Source: Hirundichthys speculiger (taxonomy: Eukaryota; Chordata; Actinopteri; Beloniformes; Exocoetidae). From it: 64,000 bases of DNA. Both the position numbers and the translations under genes were made by a program. The stretch is from NCBI GenBank assembly GCA_018398805.1, contig JAGFBZ010002260.1, forward strand, positions 1,240,001 through 1,304,000, given 5' to 3'. The notes under the pieces are model-generated. The model was not told where the DNA came from, ran no database searches, and saw only the letters and a list, made by a program, of their open reading frames with translations. This document shows, in pieces, positions 24,958 through 39,900 of this stretch (within the stretch, counting starts at the first letter, position 1; each line of letters opens with the position of its first letter).

Positions 24958-27900
24958 CTGAAGACAAGAGACAACCAGGGTTTTTTTTTCGTCTGTGTGT
25001 GTTTTGTTATTTCAGTTCTACAGCCTCGCTGTTAGTTGAAATACAAACGGGCTCGCAACAAATGTATAAAATCAACATTTGCAACGTTACCTTTGCAAGC
25101 GTCGCTCATAGCTTTGATTGATTTACATGCGCGCGCATAAATCTATGCTAACTCAATGATTCTGAAAGCGCCACTGGCTATTATGTCTTTACTCGGAGAG
25201 AAAAAAAAGACACGCATACATATTTATAACCAATTTCCTACACATACTGCACATACGTTTGGCCTGGGGGGACAAAAATACGAGCCAACTTGGTTGTGAG
25301 GGTGCAGTGATAACTGGAGCAGCGGGTGTGGAGGAAAGAGATCCCAATGTCAGAGAAGAAGCAATAAATTAAAATTACACAGCACGTTTTTGACTGTCTT
25401 AAACAAATCAGCTTACTACAACCTTTAAGTTAAAGCCTAGACGCCTGTATTTTGTCCGTTTTTCTTTCTTAATTCCATCTTTATCAGCGTCAGTGAAAAC
25501 ACCAGCAGTAAGCTGCGTAGCGGCAACATCAATCTCTTTTTGCTGTTGGAGCAAATATCCCAGCAGGCACCACTGCTTCAAGTATTACATTTATGGAAGA
25601 ACTGCTGTCATTTCAGATGATGAAACATTTACTTAACCCAGTAATCTTGGTGAGCATGGGAGAGCGTGGCAAAACCACTAAGAAAGGTGAAGTCAACTCT
25701 TCAACCATCTCCTCTCAGGAGCTTGGCTCTACCAAACAAAACAGAACTACCACCGCTGTCTTACTCCCCGTTTCACGCCCGCCAGCTGTTTTCAACACAG
25801 AAATGTTTATATACTATATCCAGCAGCCGTTGCCTGGTAACTAACATCTTAGACTAATCCAATGATGCTGATCGGCGCTGCTTTTGTGCGCTCGGCCCAC
25901 TTGACAGATGTAATGTTCTGATGTTTAAGATGATTTACCTGTAGCTCTTACATGTGTATGAGTACGGTATGAGTGAGTGAATAGTGGAAGGAGGAGTTGC
26001 AGCAATTTTGAAGCATCAACTTTGTAATTCATTTTCATATTCATATGCAGCTCTGTCCCTGTCATCTTACCCTAAAACTTCCCTAATTTCCATCCTTTTT
26101 GCAACCCCAGCTCCCCACTTGTCCACTATTTTGGTTTTGCAACCTCCCATATCCCTGAGCACAGTGTGAGTCTTTCTTGTTCATTTATCTGAGCTGCTGC
26201 TTTAACAGCCCTTTTTAAAAAGTTTAGACATAATAAAGAAAATGCAGATGTCCCTCATGAATAGAAAGTGACAGCTATAATCAAAATAATCGCTCAAACT
26301 ATAAATGTGCATCTATTTAACAGAAAATGCAAAGTACAAAGAACACAATGGGAAACTGACGATTTTATCCTGTAACCCATCTGTACCGTTCAGCTAACAA
26401 GATTGCGCTTCTGTCTTTGTTTCATTTTAGCTGGCTCTCCTGCCTTTCTACGCATCCCTGTCCTCTCTGAAACATCAGTTATGCAACAAGCAACAGAAGT
26501 ACTCATCGCCAGGAAGTGGAGCGGTGCCTTACGTGGGTGGCCGAGAGCCCACGTGGGTGAAACTTTCCATCCACTCTGCACGTCAAATTTGAAAAAATGT
26601 TAACGGTGAGGATGAGCAACTCATCCAGAGCTGTAGATGAGACAAAGGTTCACACCTGCGCTATGATAAAAAGGAAAAACCAGCCAGCTGAGCTGCCTCC
26701 ACAGAACTGAGAGAAAGCTCTGAGGCTGAGCTGGACAACTGGAATGAAACAAAGCACTGACCCTGCAAGGACCCCGGTTTCTGTGAAAAGTAACTTTATT
26801 TGTTGTCTCTGACCTACTCCTGGAAATGTCAGAGATGGGTTCCAAAAAAATATTATCTATCCAACATCTTTGAGCTATTATTGAGAAATCTTGAGATGGT
26901 TGCCTCCAACTCCTGGGTCATTCCTCCGTCATATATCACCAACCCTTAACTACAGATGACTAGCAGCTTAGTCACGGCTCTTGCTCTATCTGTAGATTTC
27001 TGTAGCTGTCTCTGGAAATGACACAGATAGGACTTGGTTGAGGAGCTGGTGTTGTTTGTAGACGTGTTGAGAAACCGACGTGTTTAGGTCACTATTTCCC
27101 GACTGGAGCTGTAGGTCTGACTGTATCCTCCTGAGATACAGTTCAAGCAAAACACCTACTCTGTGAAGTGTGGCATTAAGTCAAATGTCATCGCCACAAG
27201 GATACGTATCATGAGGGGATTTACGCATTTTTTCAACCTCTCCAAAGATGTGTCACTATAACTAAGAAAGGGAAATTCTATAAATACTCCGTTTTCTTTT
27301 GACACAGCATTAGTGGCATTTCAGAGGAAACTGACTCAGTTCTTCTTTCAGTCAATGCTGAATTTATTTTTCTTCGGATGTCTTACCATGGTCACTCTCG
27401 GTGCCGGATCGGCCCCAGTACCTCCGTCTCCGTTCAGGGGTGTGAGTGTGTCTCTCGATTACCGCGGCTATGAATCTGGTATTACTGACTGGAATTGAAA
27501 AAGAGAACTCAGGCCATTAGAAACATGCTGCATCTGCCTCGTGATCAAGCACCTGTCAAATAATAAATCCCAGGTAAATGTGAAAGACATAGCAATTAAA
27601 TGAGTTGCTATGTTGTTGTGTGCACTGTGTACAATATATTTCTAAATCAAAGAGATAACGCCGGGTACTTACTGATCCCTCTGTCCTCATGACTGTCTTC
27701 ATCCCTCTCATCCCTTTCGTTATCAAGGTTGGACATTCTCACTGACATTTCTGCAGCATCATGGAGGTACAGATGAAGGGAAGAAGAGGAATATCAAAGT
27801 GAGACACAAAACATTATTCTAACTGTGTTAAAGCCACACTATGTAGCAAGACCACTTCAGACCACTTGGGGGCATAAAGATCTTCTGTGTTGACAAAACA

Positions 27901-30900
27901 GCAACTGACCATACCGGACTAATGTGTGGTATGGTCCAGCACATCTTGTAATATCACTTTGTTTCACTAAAGGTGCATTTTGTTTTCATCAGGGGCTGAC
28001 ACTTTCTTGTGATATGCTGCCCCCGTGTGGTCAGAGGTGATACTGCTACATGCATGGGGCTTAAAAGGATTGCAAACATGATGGCTTGGACCGAACAGGT
28101 TCAGTCTGAAAAGAGATTACATAGTTGGAGATGCAGCATTAAAACAGCACTTTATAGGTTGCAGTTGAAAAATGCATTACAAGTGTCAGTTCAGATTTGT
28201 CCTGTTTGTTATTTGGTTTGGTCCAAGTCATTTATTGTATGATGAAGATTGGTTTTCTAAAGATTTTACTTAAAAACGAACTTTGGCATGTTTCACATGT
28301 ATACAGAAGTTGTTTTCTCATGTTTTTATGTCTCCACCTGGTAATTGGCCATTTAAGCAAGAGTGGATATAAAACACTAGTTTCTCTAGAATGTTGCAAA
28401 AAAAAAAAAAAAAAAAAAAAGTGAATATATATAACAATTTGTGCAGTAGTAAAAAAAAAAAACAGAAAAAAGTGGTAATTTCAGTGAAGTGTTCCCCAAT
28501 CTAGGTCTTCAGACGCCTGCAAGTCTGAGATGTTATCCTGCTCCAACACACCTGATTCAAATGAATGGATCACCATCAGCTTGCCATCAAGGTCTGCCTA
28601 CATGTCTGTTAATGATCCGTTCATTTTAATCTAATATGTAGAAGCATGTGTTCAAAACATGCGGGGCAGCGGCCCTCGAGGACCGGGGCTGGTCTCTGTA
28701 GGAACTGCACCTTCTACAGAAACTAAACCCCTTTTGAAGCCTGTGCATCATAGAAGGTTTGATGCATGGGCTGGACCTAATTAAAGCTGAAATTTAACGT
28801 TCCACCAGCCTAGCCTTTCACCGTATATGTGGGTGTTTTTTATGAAAGCACTGACCCACATACCTGCACTTGCAACATTAGGAGAAATTTCTCAGGCTAA
28901 TATCTTATGATAACGCAGCCACACTCTCCACATATTTGCAGAGTTGTTTACCAGACGGTTTGGCAGAAAGTGGCTTGGACCAAAGAGTTTTAATGAAACT
29001 GTAATTTTGTTTGATGTTCAGCCAATATCTGAGTAATTACACAAATCATCCAGCAGCAGCAGCTGCTGCTGCGTTGATGCGAAAGTCGACTATTTAGCCG
29101 CAGCAGCACATGCTTGTTAATCATGCTGCCATAAAATAGAGTAATAAATTATCCAATTATATATCTTCAGTTGTAAATTTAACTAAATTCCAGGCAGATA
29201 ATTCAATTTTAAATAGCAGCACCTAAATAAAAAAGGGTGCCAATATTAACAAACACTGTTGCTCCTGCAGTTTCAGTGAAACCACGCAGGGAATCATAAC
29301 GCTAAACTGACATGTCTTAATATTAACTAGTGCTTAAATGTTTGCGTGACGGTTCGTCCTACCCTGTGCAGCCAGTGGCGACATGTGCTGGTGTGAGCGT
29401 CTGTGGATCTGGTGTCTGTACGCATACACGGCCAGCACCAACACCATGATGCAGCCCATGATGCCCCCGGCGACTGGACCCACGGGAGCACTTTTGATCA
29501 TGTTCAAAGATGTCACCTCCTCATCTGAAACCAACAAGCAGGAAAGGAGGAGAAAGGGTCTGAAAAAAGGTTGTTTAATGGCATTTCAAAGGTCTCAGAA
29601 GAGGCAGCCCAGAAAGCCAGTATCAAAGGACTTTCAGATCCAAAGTCCTGCTGCAATGCTGGTACATTTTCCACCTCTATTCTCTCAGCGTGCAGTTCCA
29701 CTGAAAACCATTACTCAAGCCCAAGCAGACAGCCGAGTCTCCTTTTACAAAAGTTGATGTTATTACCAAGCAATAGAAGAGTTTACAGGAAAAGTATCTG
29801 AAACATGATTGCGATCTGCGTAAGTAACATCTCTGCTATCTCACGAACCCTGGATTTAATTCCATCTTTGCCCTTCTTTTGTGGTTGTTTTCCACATTTC
29901 CTCATTGTGCTTTCTGAGAGGCACTACATGCAGGAGAATAATGGAAAAATGGAAAGCATCGCAAAACGTAATGAAGAAGTTGAAGGTTCAGGGCCCAAAA
30001 TAAATATACTTCACAACATAAGAACTATGTCAGATTTTTTTGTTTGGTTACAGCAACTCACCGAGGAGCCCCAGGCCGTCCGCATAGGGACTCTTGGCAC
30101 CAACGATGCCCCCGAAACACTCCTTCTGCAGCGCACAGTACGGCTTGTCCAGGTGAGTTTTACCATCGCTGTCCACCATGCACCACTCGCAGTCCAAAAC
30201 GCCAAAACAGTCACTGAAAACATAATGCAGAATAGTTTTTAATAAAAGATGCTGTCACTTAAGTACAGATCTAAGCTGAACACTGAGCATGAATTCAGAG
30301 TCCTAGAAACAATCCCTGCACCCCCATTTTAAACAGATGTCCAGTGTAAAACAGGTTAATCACAGTGACTCATACTGCACAGACTTCACAGCTGCTGCAA
30401 TTATTAAACTGTATCTATTATCATATTGAGCATAATGAGGCTCATTGTAGCCACCAGTGCTGCAACACGGCGACCTGAGCTCTGACAGGTGAAGACAGAT
30501 GGTATTTCTTGCTAAATACTTGCAGTTTTGTTGTTTGTTCTTGCACAGGTCAAACTGTTAACAGACTTTAGAATTATGCAATAAACTTTTTAAAACAATA
30601 TTTTAGTTTTATCTAATTTGTAAAAAGGCACAGACTGATAAATGTAGTTTTTTTGTCATTGTTCTTGCAGAGTGCACTTTCTATTAGTTCTCTTTTTTTG
30701 AAAAAGCAGCGTGACAGAGTCATCTAGTGACCAACAGTCACAAAAACAGGTTGACAAGTTGATTTTTGTTTTGATGATAAAATAAATGTTGAAGATGGAG
30801 GACTGAACTGAAGAACTCTGCATTGTTACTGCCCTGAGATGATGTCTGCAGTGACCTGCTGCGACAGAACTGAACTGAACTCTATGAACTGAATCCTACC

Positions 30901-33900
30901 TGCTGGTGTATCTCTGGCTACAGCGTCGTGTTGATGCACTGGGGCAGGGTGTCATGCAGACTGGCATCAATCACATTCAGGCTGACTGGTTCCTTGATGC
31001 ACCTCACAGCTGGGGTTCCTGTCCAACATTCAACGACAAAACAAAATGAAAATGCACGTGAGCACAGGCAGCTAACTTTTTTCTTTTGGTTTGTTTGTTC
31101 TGATTAAAATATCCCAAACTGCATTCAGCACACAAGATCCATCCAAATCCTAGCATGACATACGATTACATTCAACAAAAGCAGATGAACTAAAACTGAG
31201 GGGGGAGAAAAAAAGGAATCAAAGCCATCTTCGGGATGTCACTGACAGCACAGAAATGCCGCTCGACACAAAGAAAGAAAAAAAAAAAAGACTGAGAATG
31301 AAAAATGATAATTGCACGTCTTCTTGAGACAAAGAACGGATCTGAAACATCGGCGTGCTGTCAGAGGAAGCCGACTGCTGATGAAAGGAGGTGGGCAAAA
31401 CAAGAGACAAGAGACAAGAGGCTATGGATGGACAGATGCCAATGTGGGCATTTACACCTCCCCCCCAGTGGCTGATGGGGGGGGAGTAATAGACACAGAG
31501 AGAAAAGTAAAATCCTCCTACATCCACTCAAGAAACAGCAGCACACAGCTTGATATGTTTGAAGGGAAACACGTTCATAAAAAAAAAAAAAAAAAAAAAA
31601 AACACGACTCAAATTGAGGTGACAGGAAAGTGAAGCAACTTGGCACCTCATCGCTACACTTTAACTTTGATGTATGATGAAAAAAAAATACAGGCATTTT
31701 GTCTCGAACAGCCAATTTAAAAGAAACATCACAGATTATACAAAAGTACTCCATGGATTAAATTAATTACAATCTGAAGCTGTGAATGGTTCGGTTCTGT
31801 TGATGACACAAATAACAGAATTACAGAGGGTGTAAATTCTCAACATCAATCAGTGCTCTCAGTCCAGAATATTTGGAGGAAGCTGATAAAGGAATTAAAA
31901 AAAATTTGAAAGAACACAACAGTATTTTTAAAAAAAAAACTGAAAATGCTGGACATTTAAAAAAGACATTAATGTCATTTGATTAAACATAAAACCCTTA
32001 CAGTATGAGCTACGATGATCCCATCTGGCTTTAGTTTATATGAAAAACTTTTACTGGCATTTCCGAGACTTCTGGGATCTCCTTGCGAATGCCTTATACC
32101 TGCAGACATCGATGCACGCAACCTAAGAAGAAGAGTCAGGGGTGGGAGGTTGGATGTGGGAGCGCTGTTGTTCTTCTGCTGGACTCCTACATGGCTGTTC
32201 TGCCCTCGTCTGCATATCCGCACTGCTCTGCATGGTTTCCCATCCCTTGTAGTGTCATGCGTGCATCAAAGCTGTTGGTCCATATGCCGTCTAGTTTCCT
32301 TTATAGTTTAATTATTCCCGTCTGTTGCAGACTTCTGCGCCATCATGCCAAGAAACGCTGTCGCAGACCAAGTGTAGGTGTGTTTGATTGCGCTTTAGTT
32401 GATGCACTGACCTGTTCTCAGCGTTGGTGAGGTTGCCTGTGCACTCATCCACCTCCAGAGGGCACTCACATGGACACTCGCACTCATTTTGCTCCATTCT
32501 GAACAAAACACAAAAACAGGGAAAATATGGTTAAAGCCAATTTAACTGAACAACATCGATTTTAAATTTAAAACAGATTCCCCATGTTATCAAAGGGGGA
32601 CTGTGTGTGTATTATAAACCACATAAAGATGTATTTTACTGGCCATCTGACAGCAATGTGACTGTAAACACAGTTCACATCTATGGCACCCTAACCTTTG
32701 CTGCTACGTCAGAGTATGAAATACTCAGTTTAACCAGAAATTCCTCAGGAATATGTGATTTCACCTGTGGCAGTTGAGACAGAGCCGGTCCACTGTGCTG
32801 CAGGCGCAGAATGCCAGCGAGTCGCACGTCTCGTTGACGATGCCTGCAAACGCGTTAGTGCCCGGGATTCTGGTCAGGCGATACTTGGAACAGTGGCTGC
32901 CATGGACCAGATTAGTGAGGTCCCCCTGAGAGGACAAGATGTTGACGAGATCTGCATGTCATCCATGGATCTAAAAGCTTAGCATCTGACTGTTTACTTG
33001 ATATTATTATCAAATACCCCGAGAGTGAATTGAGAACAAATTAAACTCAGTTTTTAAAAATGAAACATGACTGGATTCAGTAAAACCCCCAGATACACTG
33101 TGTTTTCTGGAAATATAGCTGGGTTTGAGGTGGCATTTTTAGATACATCTTGTTAGTCTTTGAAAGAAGCAAACTTTCAAAACACCACAGAAAATGAGAA
33201 TATTAAAACTGTAATGCCAACTATCACCACAAGATGGCAGTGTTTTATCATGAGATATTTCCTGTACTGCTCAGCAGGACCGTTGGGTGGCCGTGTCCAT
33301 TTACTGTTGAGGACAGTCTGACTGGGATTTCTTTTAACGTCATTCATACATCCAGTCATTTCATTTTATGCATTTATTTATTTTTGACTTACCAATATGC
33401 TGGTATTGAACTTGTAGAAGCGCTGCACCGTGCGGTCACTGAAGCTGTTGCAAAGGTTTTTCTTAACAAAGTTGGGGTGGTTCAGGATGTCATTGGCCAC
33501 AAGCGGCTCCTGCCATCAAAAAAATAAGAGAGGAGAAGGTGAAACACAGATGTTCAACAATGGCTCAAACGGCCGTGAAAAGTAAATAGTCCTCTATACT
33601 TATGAATTCAAAATTTGTTCATCTGTCTCTGAATTGTCTACCTTGTGCGTGATGTGCTGCTGCTCCGCGGGGGCGTGTCCTTTAGGGTCGATGAGAGTGG
33701 GGTGGGCAACCAGGTACCCTCTGTCCTCCATTATGAAGCACCTGTCACGTAAATGATTAAATATACAGGCAGCTCCATTCTACTTCCAACTTCTATTTTT
33801 TTAAAAGTACTTTTGACAAACAGCTTCAACGCTGGCCTTTTAAGCTATTCTAGTTTCACAATCCCCCTGAAACTAAAAGAGAGAGAGAGAGCACGAAGGA

Positions 33901-36900
33901 AAGGACGGAAGCGAAGAGCTCAGAACTGACATAGACGGGTGTGGAAGAAGGGATTGATAAAGAAAAGGGAGAAATTGAAACGGGAGAAAGTATGAAGGAC
34001 TGACACAGCAGCGAGACAACAGTGCCAGCAGGAACAGTCATGATAATCAGCTTAAGTCTTTTTCATCTCTCAGCAACTTAAGCTCTTGCACAGTTAAAAC
34101 AAATTTAGTAACCTTGCCAAGACATTTAGGGAGCAAGCGTAAATCTTTTAAAAAAAGAAAGAAGGAGAAATTATTGGCAACAAAAGTAAATTAATAATCC
34201 AATCCGAGCGCTTCCTACCTGATTTTGTTGCCTTTGTCCTGGTTACAAATGGGCAGCAGGTCTAGGAGGACCTTATAGAAGTAACGGAGGGTGAAGTCGA
34301 TACCCATCACTGCAACAGCATAGCCAGGAGCCATCTGAGCGCTGCACAGAGAGCAGAGAAGGGAGAAAGGAGTCACGGAGAAATTAAAAAGCCGTTGGCC
34401 GAAGTTACTTTGATCGTTCAGTTACTCCGCAAGCACTGACCTCAGGAAAAACTAAGGTTGAAACACACCAGACTAAAAAATAATTGAACACCAGAAACTC
34501 GATCCAAACATCTGCAGGTCGTTTTGTAATCTGTGTTTACTACAGACTGTTTGTTATGTGCACTGAGCCAGTGAGCAACAAGATAAATCATCACTTATCA
34601 CACAAAGCGACGCTGAATGTTTGTGTATATACAGAATACTTGCACGGACCGTGGTGAACTGTTTGTGTTGTACTGGGGGAAACGGCACAGTGGCCATCAT
34701 GCTTAGTTGGAGCTTAGGTTCACTGAACAAGAAACAAATATTTTAATCTCTGCTCTGGAAACTTTGTGGCAAACATTTTGCAATCACTTCAGTGGAAAGT
34801 GGTCGAAGGATGCTCAATCTGTCATTTGGCTCTTCCCCACTGATCCTCAGGGATTGGTAGGAGGATGCTGACTTGCTGGAATACTTGAAAGATAATTGTG
34901 TTTGAACACAAACCATTTGGTTGAAGGATATTTTTGTCACTGGCTAAAAAGCAGAGATGCAGAATTGGTCAACGGTCTCCTTTACTTTCCCTCAATCATT
35001 TCCTTTCTTCAGACTCATAGTGGGATTTAAAGTGACTTGGACAAGAGGCTTTCTACCAACAATGTCATCTCTGAACGAGAGTGAATCTGCTTAGTAGCAT
35101 CTAATGAGAAGTGATCATTCATCTGTGAAGGTTTAAACATTCACACAAATGTCTTTGGATCATTATCAACCCCTGCAGCGTGTTTTTAGTGTATGACAGA
35201 GCACACGACCCGTCCCCAGACCTCCCACTAGCACGCCCAGTAAATGAGGGCTGGTTACTTAGCTGTTGAAGCCTGGGCAACTGCGGACAGGAGGAATTAT
35301 ATGGATAAAGTTTCAGCCATGTTTGTTTCTGTGATGCTTGTTTTCAGTTGCGTATTCAGTGACATAAACGGGAACATGGAAATTCCATCCATCCATCCAT
35401 CCGACTGGGAAAAATGACTACAAGAAGATGGATTTTTCTAAATAGACAAGAACCTGTGGGCCATTTTCAATTCAAGTCTTTGTTTAGGAAAATGCAACTT
35501 TTTTTTCAACTTCAAGTTTTTCAACTTTCCACTCTGGAGGTTCAGCAAATGCAGCGCAAGTTAGCGACAGCGTTGTTTTTTTCTGAAATTTTGAGTGAAT
35601 ATTCACTTCAGACATCCAAACACGTTTTTATTTTTGATATGTCCACTGTAAACGCTTGGTGTGGCTGATTTCTTTTACTAAACATCCTAAACCAGTGGTG
35701 CGCAAACTGTGGTACGAGTACCACTGGTGGTACGCGGGGAACGCCATGACTTTCCACATTTTCACTTAAAAAAAAAAATAATTGGAAACATACAATGCAT
35801 TATAAATACATTTCAAACGAAAGTTGTAGCTTTAGATAATTAAAATTGTCTTATAAAAAACATTTGTTGCATATTCAGCTGCAGTGCAGATGTAACAACT
35901 TTTGAGTGTGTTCATTTTGCTCTGTATGAGAGTATGAGTATGTGAGAATTGTTGGACAGAGTTGTAAATGTCTAATTCAGTAAAGTAACAATTCAGGCAA
36001 CAATAAATAACCACAACAAGGAATAAACATCTCTGTGTGTTTAAAGCTAATTGAGAAGGCATATATGGCTATATTTAAAAATTGGTCATCATGGTGGTGC
36101 TCAGAGAGCTGAACAGTTTCTCAGGTGGTACGCAGTATTAAAAGTTTGAGAACCACTGTCCTAAATGGTAAATGGCGTGGACTTATGCAGAGCCACGTGG
36201 CATCCAAGGGCGTTTTGACACATCCTGGTCTGGGGATCGACCCACTGAGCCAAGGACTAGTTGAGAAAATAGACCTGACTTTTGCTCTGTTGTGCTAAAA
36301 CATCAGCTGTGGTAAAATATGTGACCTTTATACCTGGAGGCATGAATAGTGTGGCTGATGGTGACAACATAGCCCGCCCCGCCAACGTCCAGGTACGGCC
36401 CCGTGAAGGTGATGAGTCCAGGGTTGGCCACGGCATGCTGGTACCTGCACAACACACAGTCAGGGGGTTACTTTATGAAGTAGAGTCTATTTCTATTTCA
36501 CCAACTATTGAGCCAACACTGAACTTGAAAATACAGTTAGAAAGCACGCAAGACAACCTGTTATAATATGCATAAAAGAATCACTGCACTGCTATACAGT
36601 CAGCGATACAGGCATTAAATCTGCTGGTTTCCACTTACGCTGTAAACACTGCGTTTGATCCAAACCTCATCGATAAACCCAGCTAGAAATATAACCTAAC
36701 CTCAGTCCAGACACTGTGTTTTTTGCAAAGCCACTATTCTTTTATTTTGAGGTAAAAAGTATCTGTGAGGAGTAACAGACTTGAAGTGTTTTAAAATATG
36801 CACCAAGACACAAAAAAGTACTAATTTTAGTCTTGACTGAGGTTTTCTCCAGAGAGAAGATGCTTTTCCCAGTTTTAGGTGGATGCACTCACTGATAAAT

Positions 36901-39900
36901 TTTTTTTTTTTTCATTTTTTTCTCCATGCTCGAGTTATCATGTAGCTACCATAAAGGGGCTTTCATTATTAGTGCAACAAACTTAAAACAAAGCTTTTTA
37001 AGCTTAATGAATATTCTTTCAACATGACTTTACAAACATGCGGGTATACAGAACATCAGCCACCTAAAAGAGCTGTGTGGTTGATCAGTCTTTAAACAAT
37101 CATTTCAAGAACACAATAAAACACAAGTTGAAGCTGCGTAAATAAAGACGGGCTGGCATTTGGGAAGCAGAGCGTTTGTCATGGGCTGATACGTAAAATT
37201 GGGACTACAGATATGATCTGTTTTCTGATTATCATAAAAGAGCCATTTGTTCACGGTGAAAGAACATTAAAGTGTGTGCTTATCGTCTTCATAATTGAGG
37301 AAAAAAGACGCAACACTTTTGAGTTTAAATTAAGCGTAAGCAAGAAGAAACACATTTTGCCTTATCTCTTGGCTATATAATGACTAATTTCATGAGAAAG
37401 AGAAAATCTCAACTGGACTGAGATTAATAAAAGTACATAACATTAACTTCTACAAACCCAAAACTATCCCAGACTTCTTCCTGTTTCTTGAACACACTCA
37501 CTCACTCACACCTTCGCCCTCCCTTCACGGCCTCCAGCGTGAGCCTCACCATTGTCTGCGGGTCGGGTCGAAGGCTTTGTCCATCAGCGATCCTGGGTAA
37601 ATCCGGAGCACCCCGCTGGGCGTTGCTATGTAACGCCGCACAATGTAGCAGTTGAGGTTACTCATTTCCATTAGTGTCATCCACTCATCCGTGACGTGAC
37701 TGGTTGCCATAACCTCGTTCCTAACGGAGGACTGCAGAGGGGAAAGGACAGAGGGATGGTTGAGGAGAAAGAGGACGAAGAGGGAGAAGGAGATAAGAAA
37801 GAAGAGGGGTATTGAAGTAATGAAAGTTTTTTTTAAAGTTTAGAAAAGAATAAAAAAAAGTTTCATCTGGTTTGAATGCTACTGGGATAAAATACTCAAC
37901 ATATTTGCTCCCAAAGTGACATGCTCTATCAAGAAGCCACATGTACCACAGCTAAGAAAGCTGGCTTTTAGGGATCTACCTAACTTGAGTGGCTCTAAAG
38001 CCCCCCCCTTTTTTTTTAAACATCATATCACATCCCACAAACATTTTCAAACAAGTCTCTGAGCTTGAAAGGGATGATGAGGTCACTGGAGGGGGTCTTT
38101 AAGACTAGCCTGGGAATCTTTTCTGGAACTGAGGTTTGGGAGTTCAAACTCTACAACCCCACCCCCCCCCCCACCCGGCAAACACAGGAATGCACGCAGA
38201 ATGCCAAAACCCATGTGGGGTTGGTCTCCTTCTTAAAGAAGCAGAGCATCGTTTAAATTCTCTCACGGTGCTCATTATGTGTCTCATTATGGGGACGTCC
38301 TCCTGTGCGACCTCACCAGCAGCACAAACACCATCACTCCAGCCTTGAATGGATGGCGATGGCGAAGTCTAGGTGGTGAAAAGTCTGGACCCTTTTTCTA
38401 AACATATCTCAGACAAAGCACCAGTCACTCAGTAACCTCTTTTTATTGCTCATAAAACTATGTTGACAGCTGCGGTACTGGCAAATGTGCTATTGAAGTT
38501 GAGCTGTACGAGTGAGGCGCACTGATTCTGTTTATAACTGTTGTGCCGGCTGGAATACGTGTGAAACACGTGTGAAACCTGACCTCGGGACATGGCATGT
38601 GGCATATGTTTGTTATGTAAACAAGTTTAACCATTTGTATTTGAGAGCATGTTTGCCCTCGGGCTGGCGGGCCTTGTTTGGAGCTGCATGTGTGTGTATT
38701 CAAAGGCTTTTCAGCTTGTGTACCTTGAGGCCTGGGTTGGCGATGAGCCTGGTGTTATCGCTCAGGTAGGCAGTGTAGTGCTCCACCATGCGCTTTGTTT
38801 CTGGCTGACTGAGGTGCTCGTAGGGAGAGGAGAAGCTACCAGCCGCCAGCATCACCGTGGGGGATTCTGGGAAGCGGTCAGAAGAGAAACAGTCAGGCAT
38901 GCTAAAAAAATAAGGTTTTTAGATTAAGTTTACATCCAGTAGCAGTCCAGATCTGTTGACTTTGGTGCTCTTCTTACCAACGGTGGCTAGCTGCTTGAAG
39001 TGCAGACAGGAGCTGGGCTGGCCCAGCAGGTCTAAACGGTGGTAGAGGAGCTTGGAGCTGGGAGCCGTGTTCAGGTTCTTCAGCTGCTTTACTGGGATCT
39101 CTGGCTGCACGTACACTATGCACAGGATGAATGATGTGTCTTGAACCTGTAGGATAAAACAAGGAGGGAGGGAAATTAATTTTTATTTTACACAAATCAC
39201 ATTATAGTCAAGAAAAATCAAAGTAACGAACCAAAATCTGCTGGTAACTATACACTTGAGTTTTATCCTCCTCAGTGTAGCATCTACCCAAACAATGAAA
39301 CTGAGTTAACCCCAGTCAGTTACACTTTTTAATATGATTGATTACAAGATCATATTAATAATCGTGGTTATTGATATTACAATAGTAATGTCACAAGAAA
39401 TTGAACTGAACGACACTAGAGCTAGCTAACTCTTAATTTGATTAGCTAAGTTTACTGGAAGCCAGCTAACTTTACCTTGATTAACATTACAAGTTTATTG
39501 GAGCCAGCCTGAAACACAACTAACTTAAACTTGATTAGCATTACTGTCTTACGTTTACTGGAGCCAGCTAACTTTAGCTTACTTTAATCTGATTAGCATT
39601 GCAAGTTAGCTGGAGCCATCTTAACATAACTAACTTGGACTTGATTAACGTTACTTTTACTTTAACTTGATTATCATTACTGTCTTACGTATACTGGAGC
39701 TAGGGGTGAGTATTGGCAAGGACCTTGCAATAGGATATGTATCGTGATACTTGGGTCATGATACGATATTGTCACGACATCACGATATATTGTGATATTC
39801 TACCCAGTTAATATCAAAATTAAAAGTAGAGTTGAAAAATCAAGTTGCTGTATATGTTCATCAGATGATATTGATCATTCAGAGGACAAATTGAGTCAAA

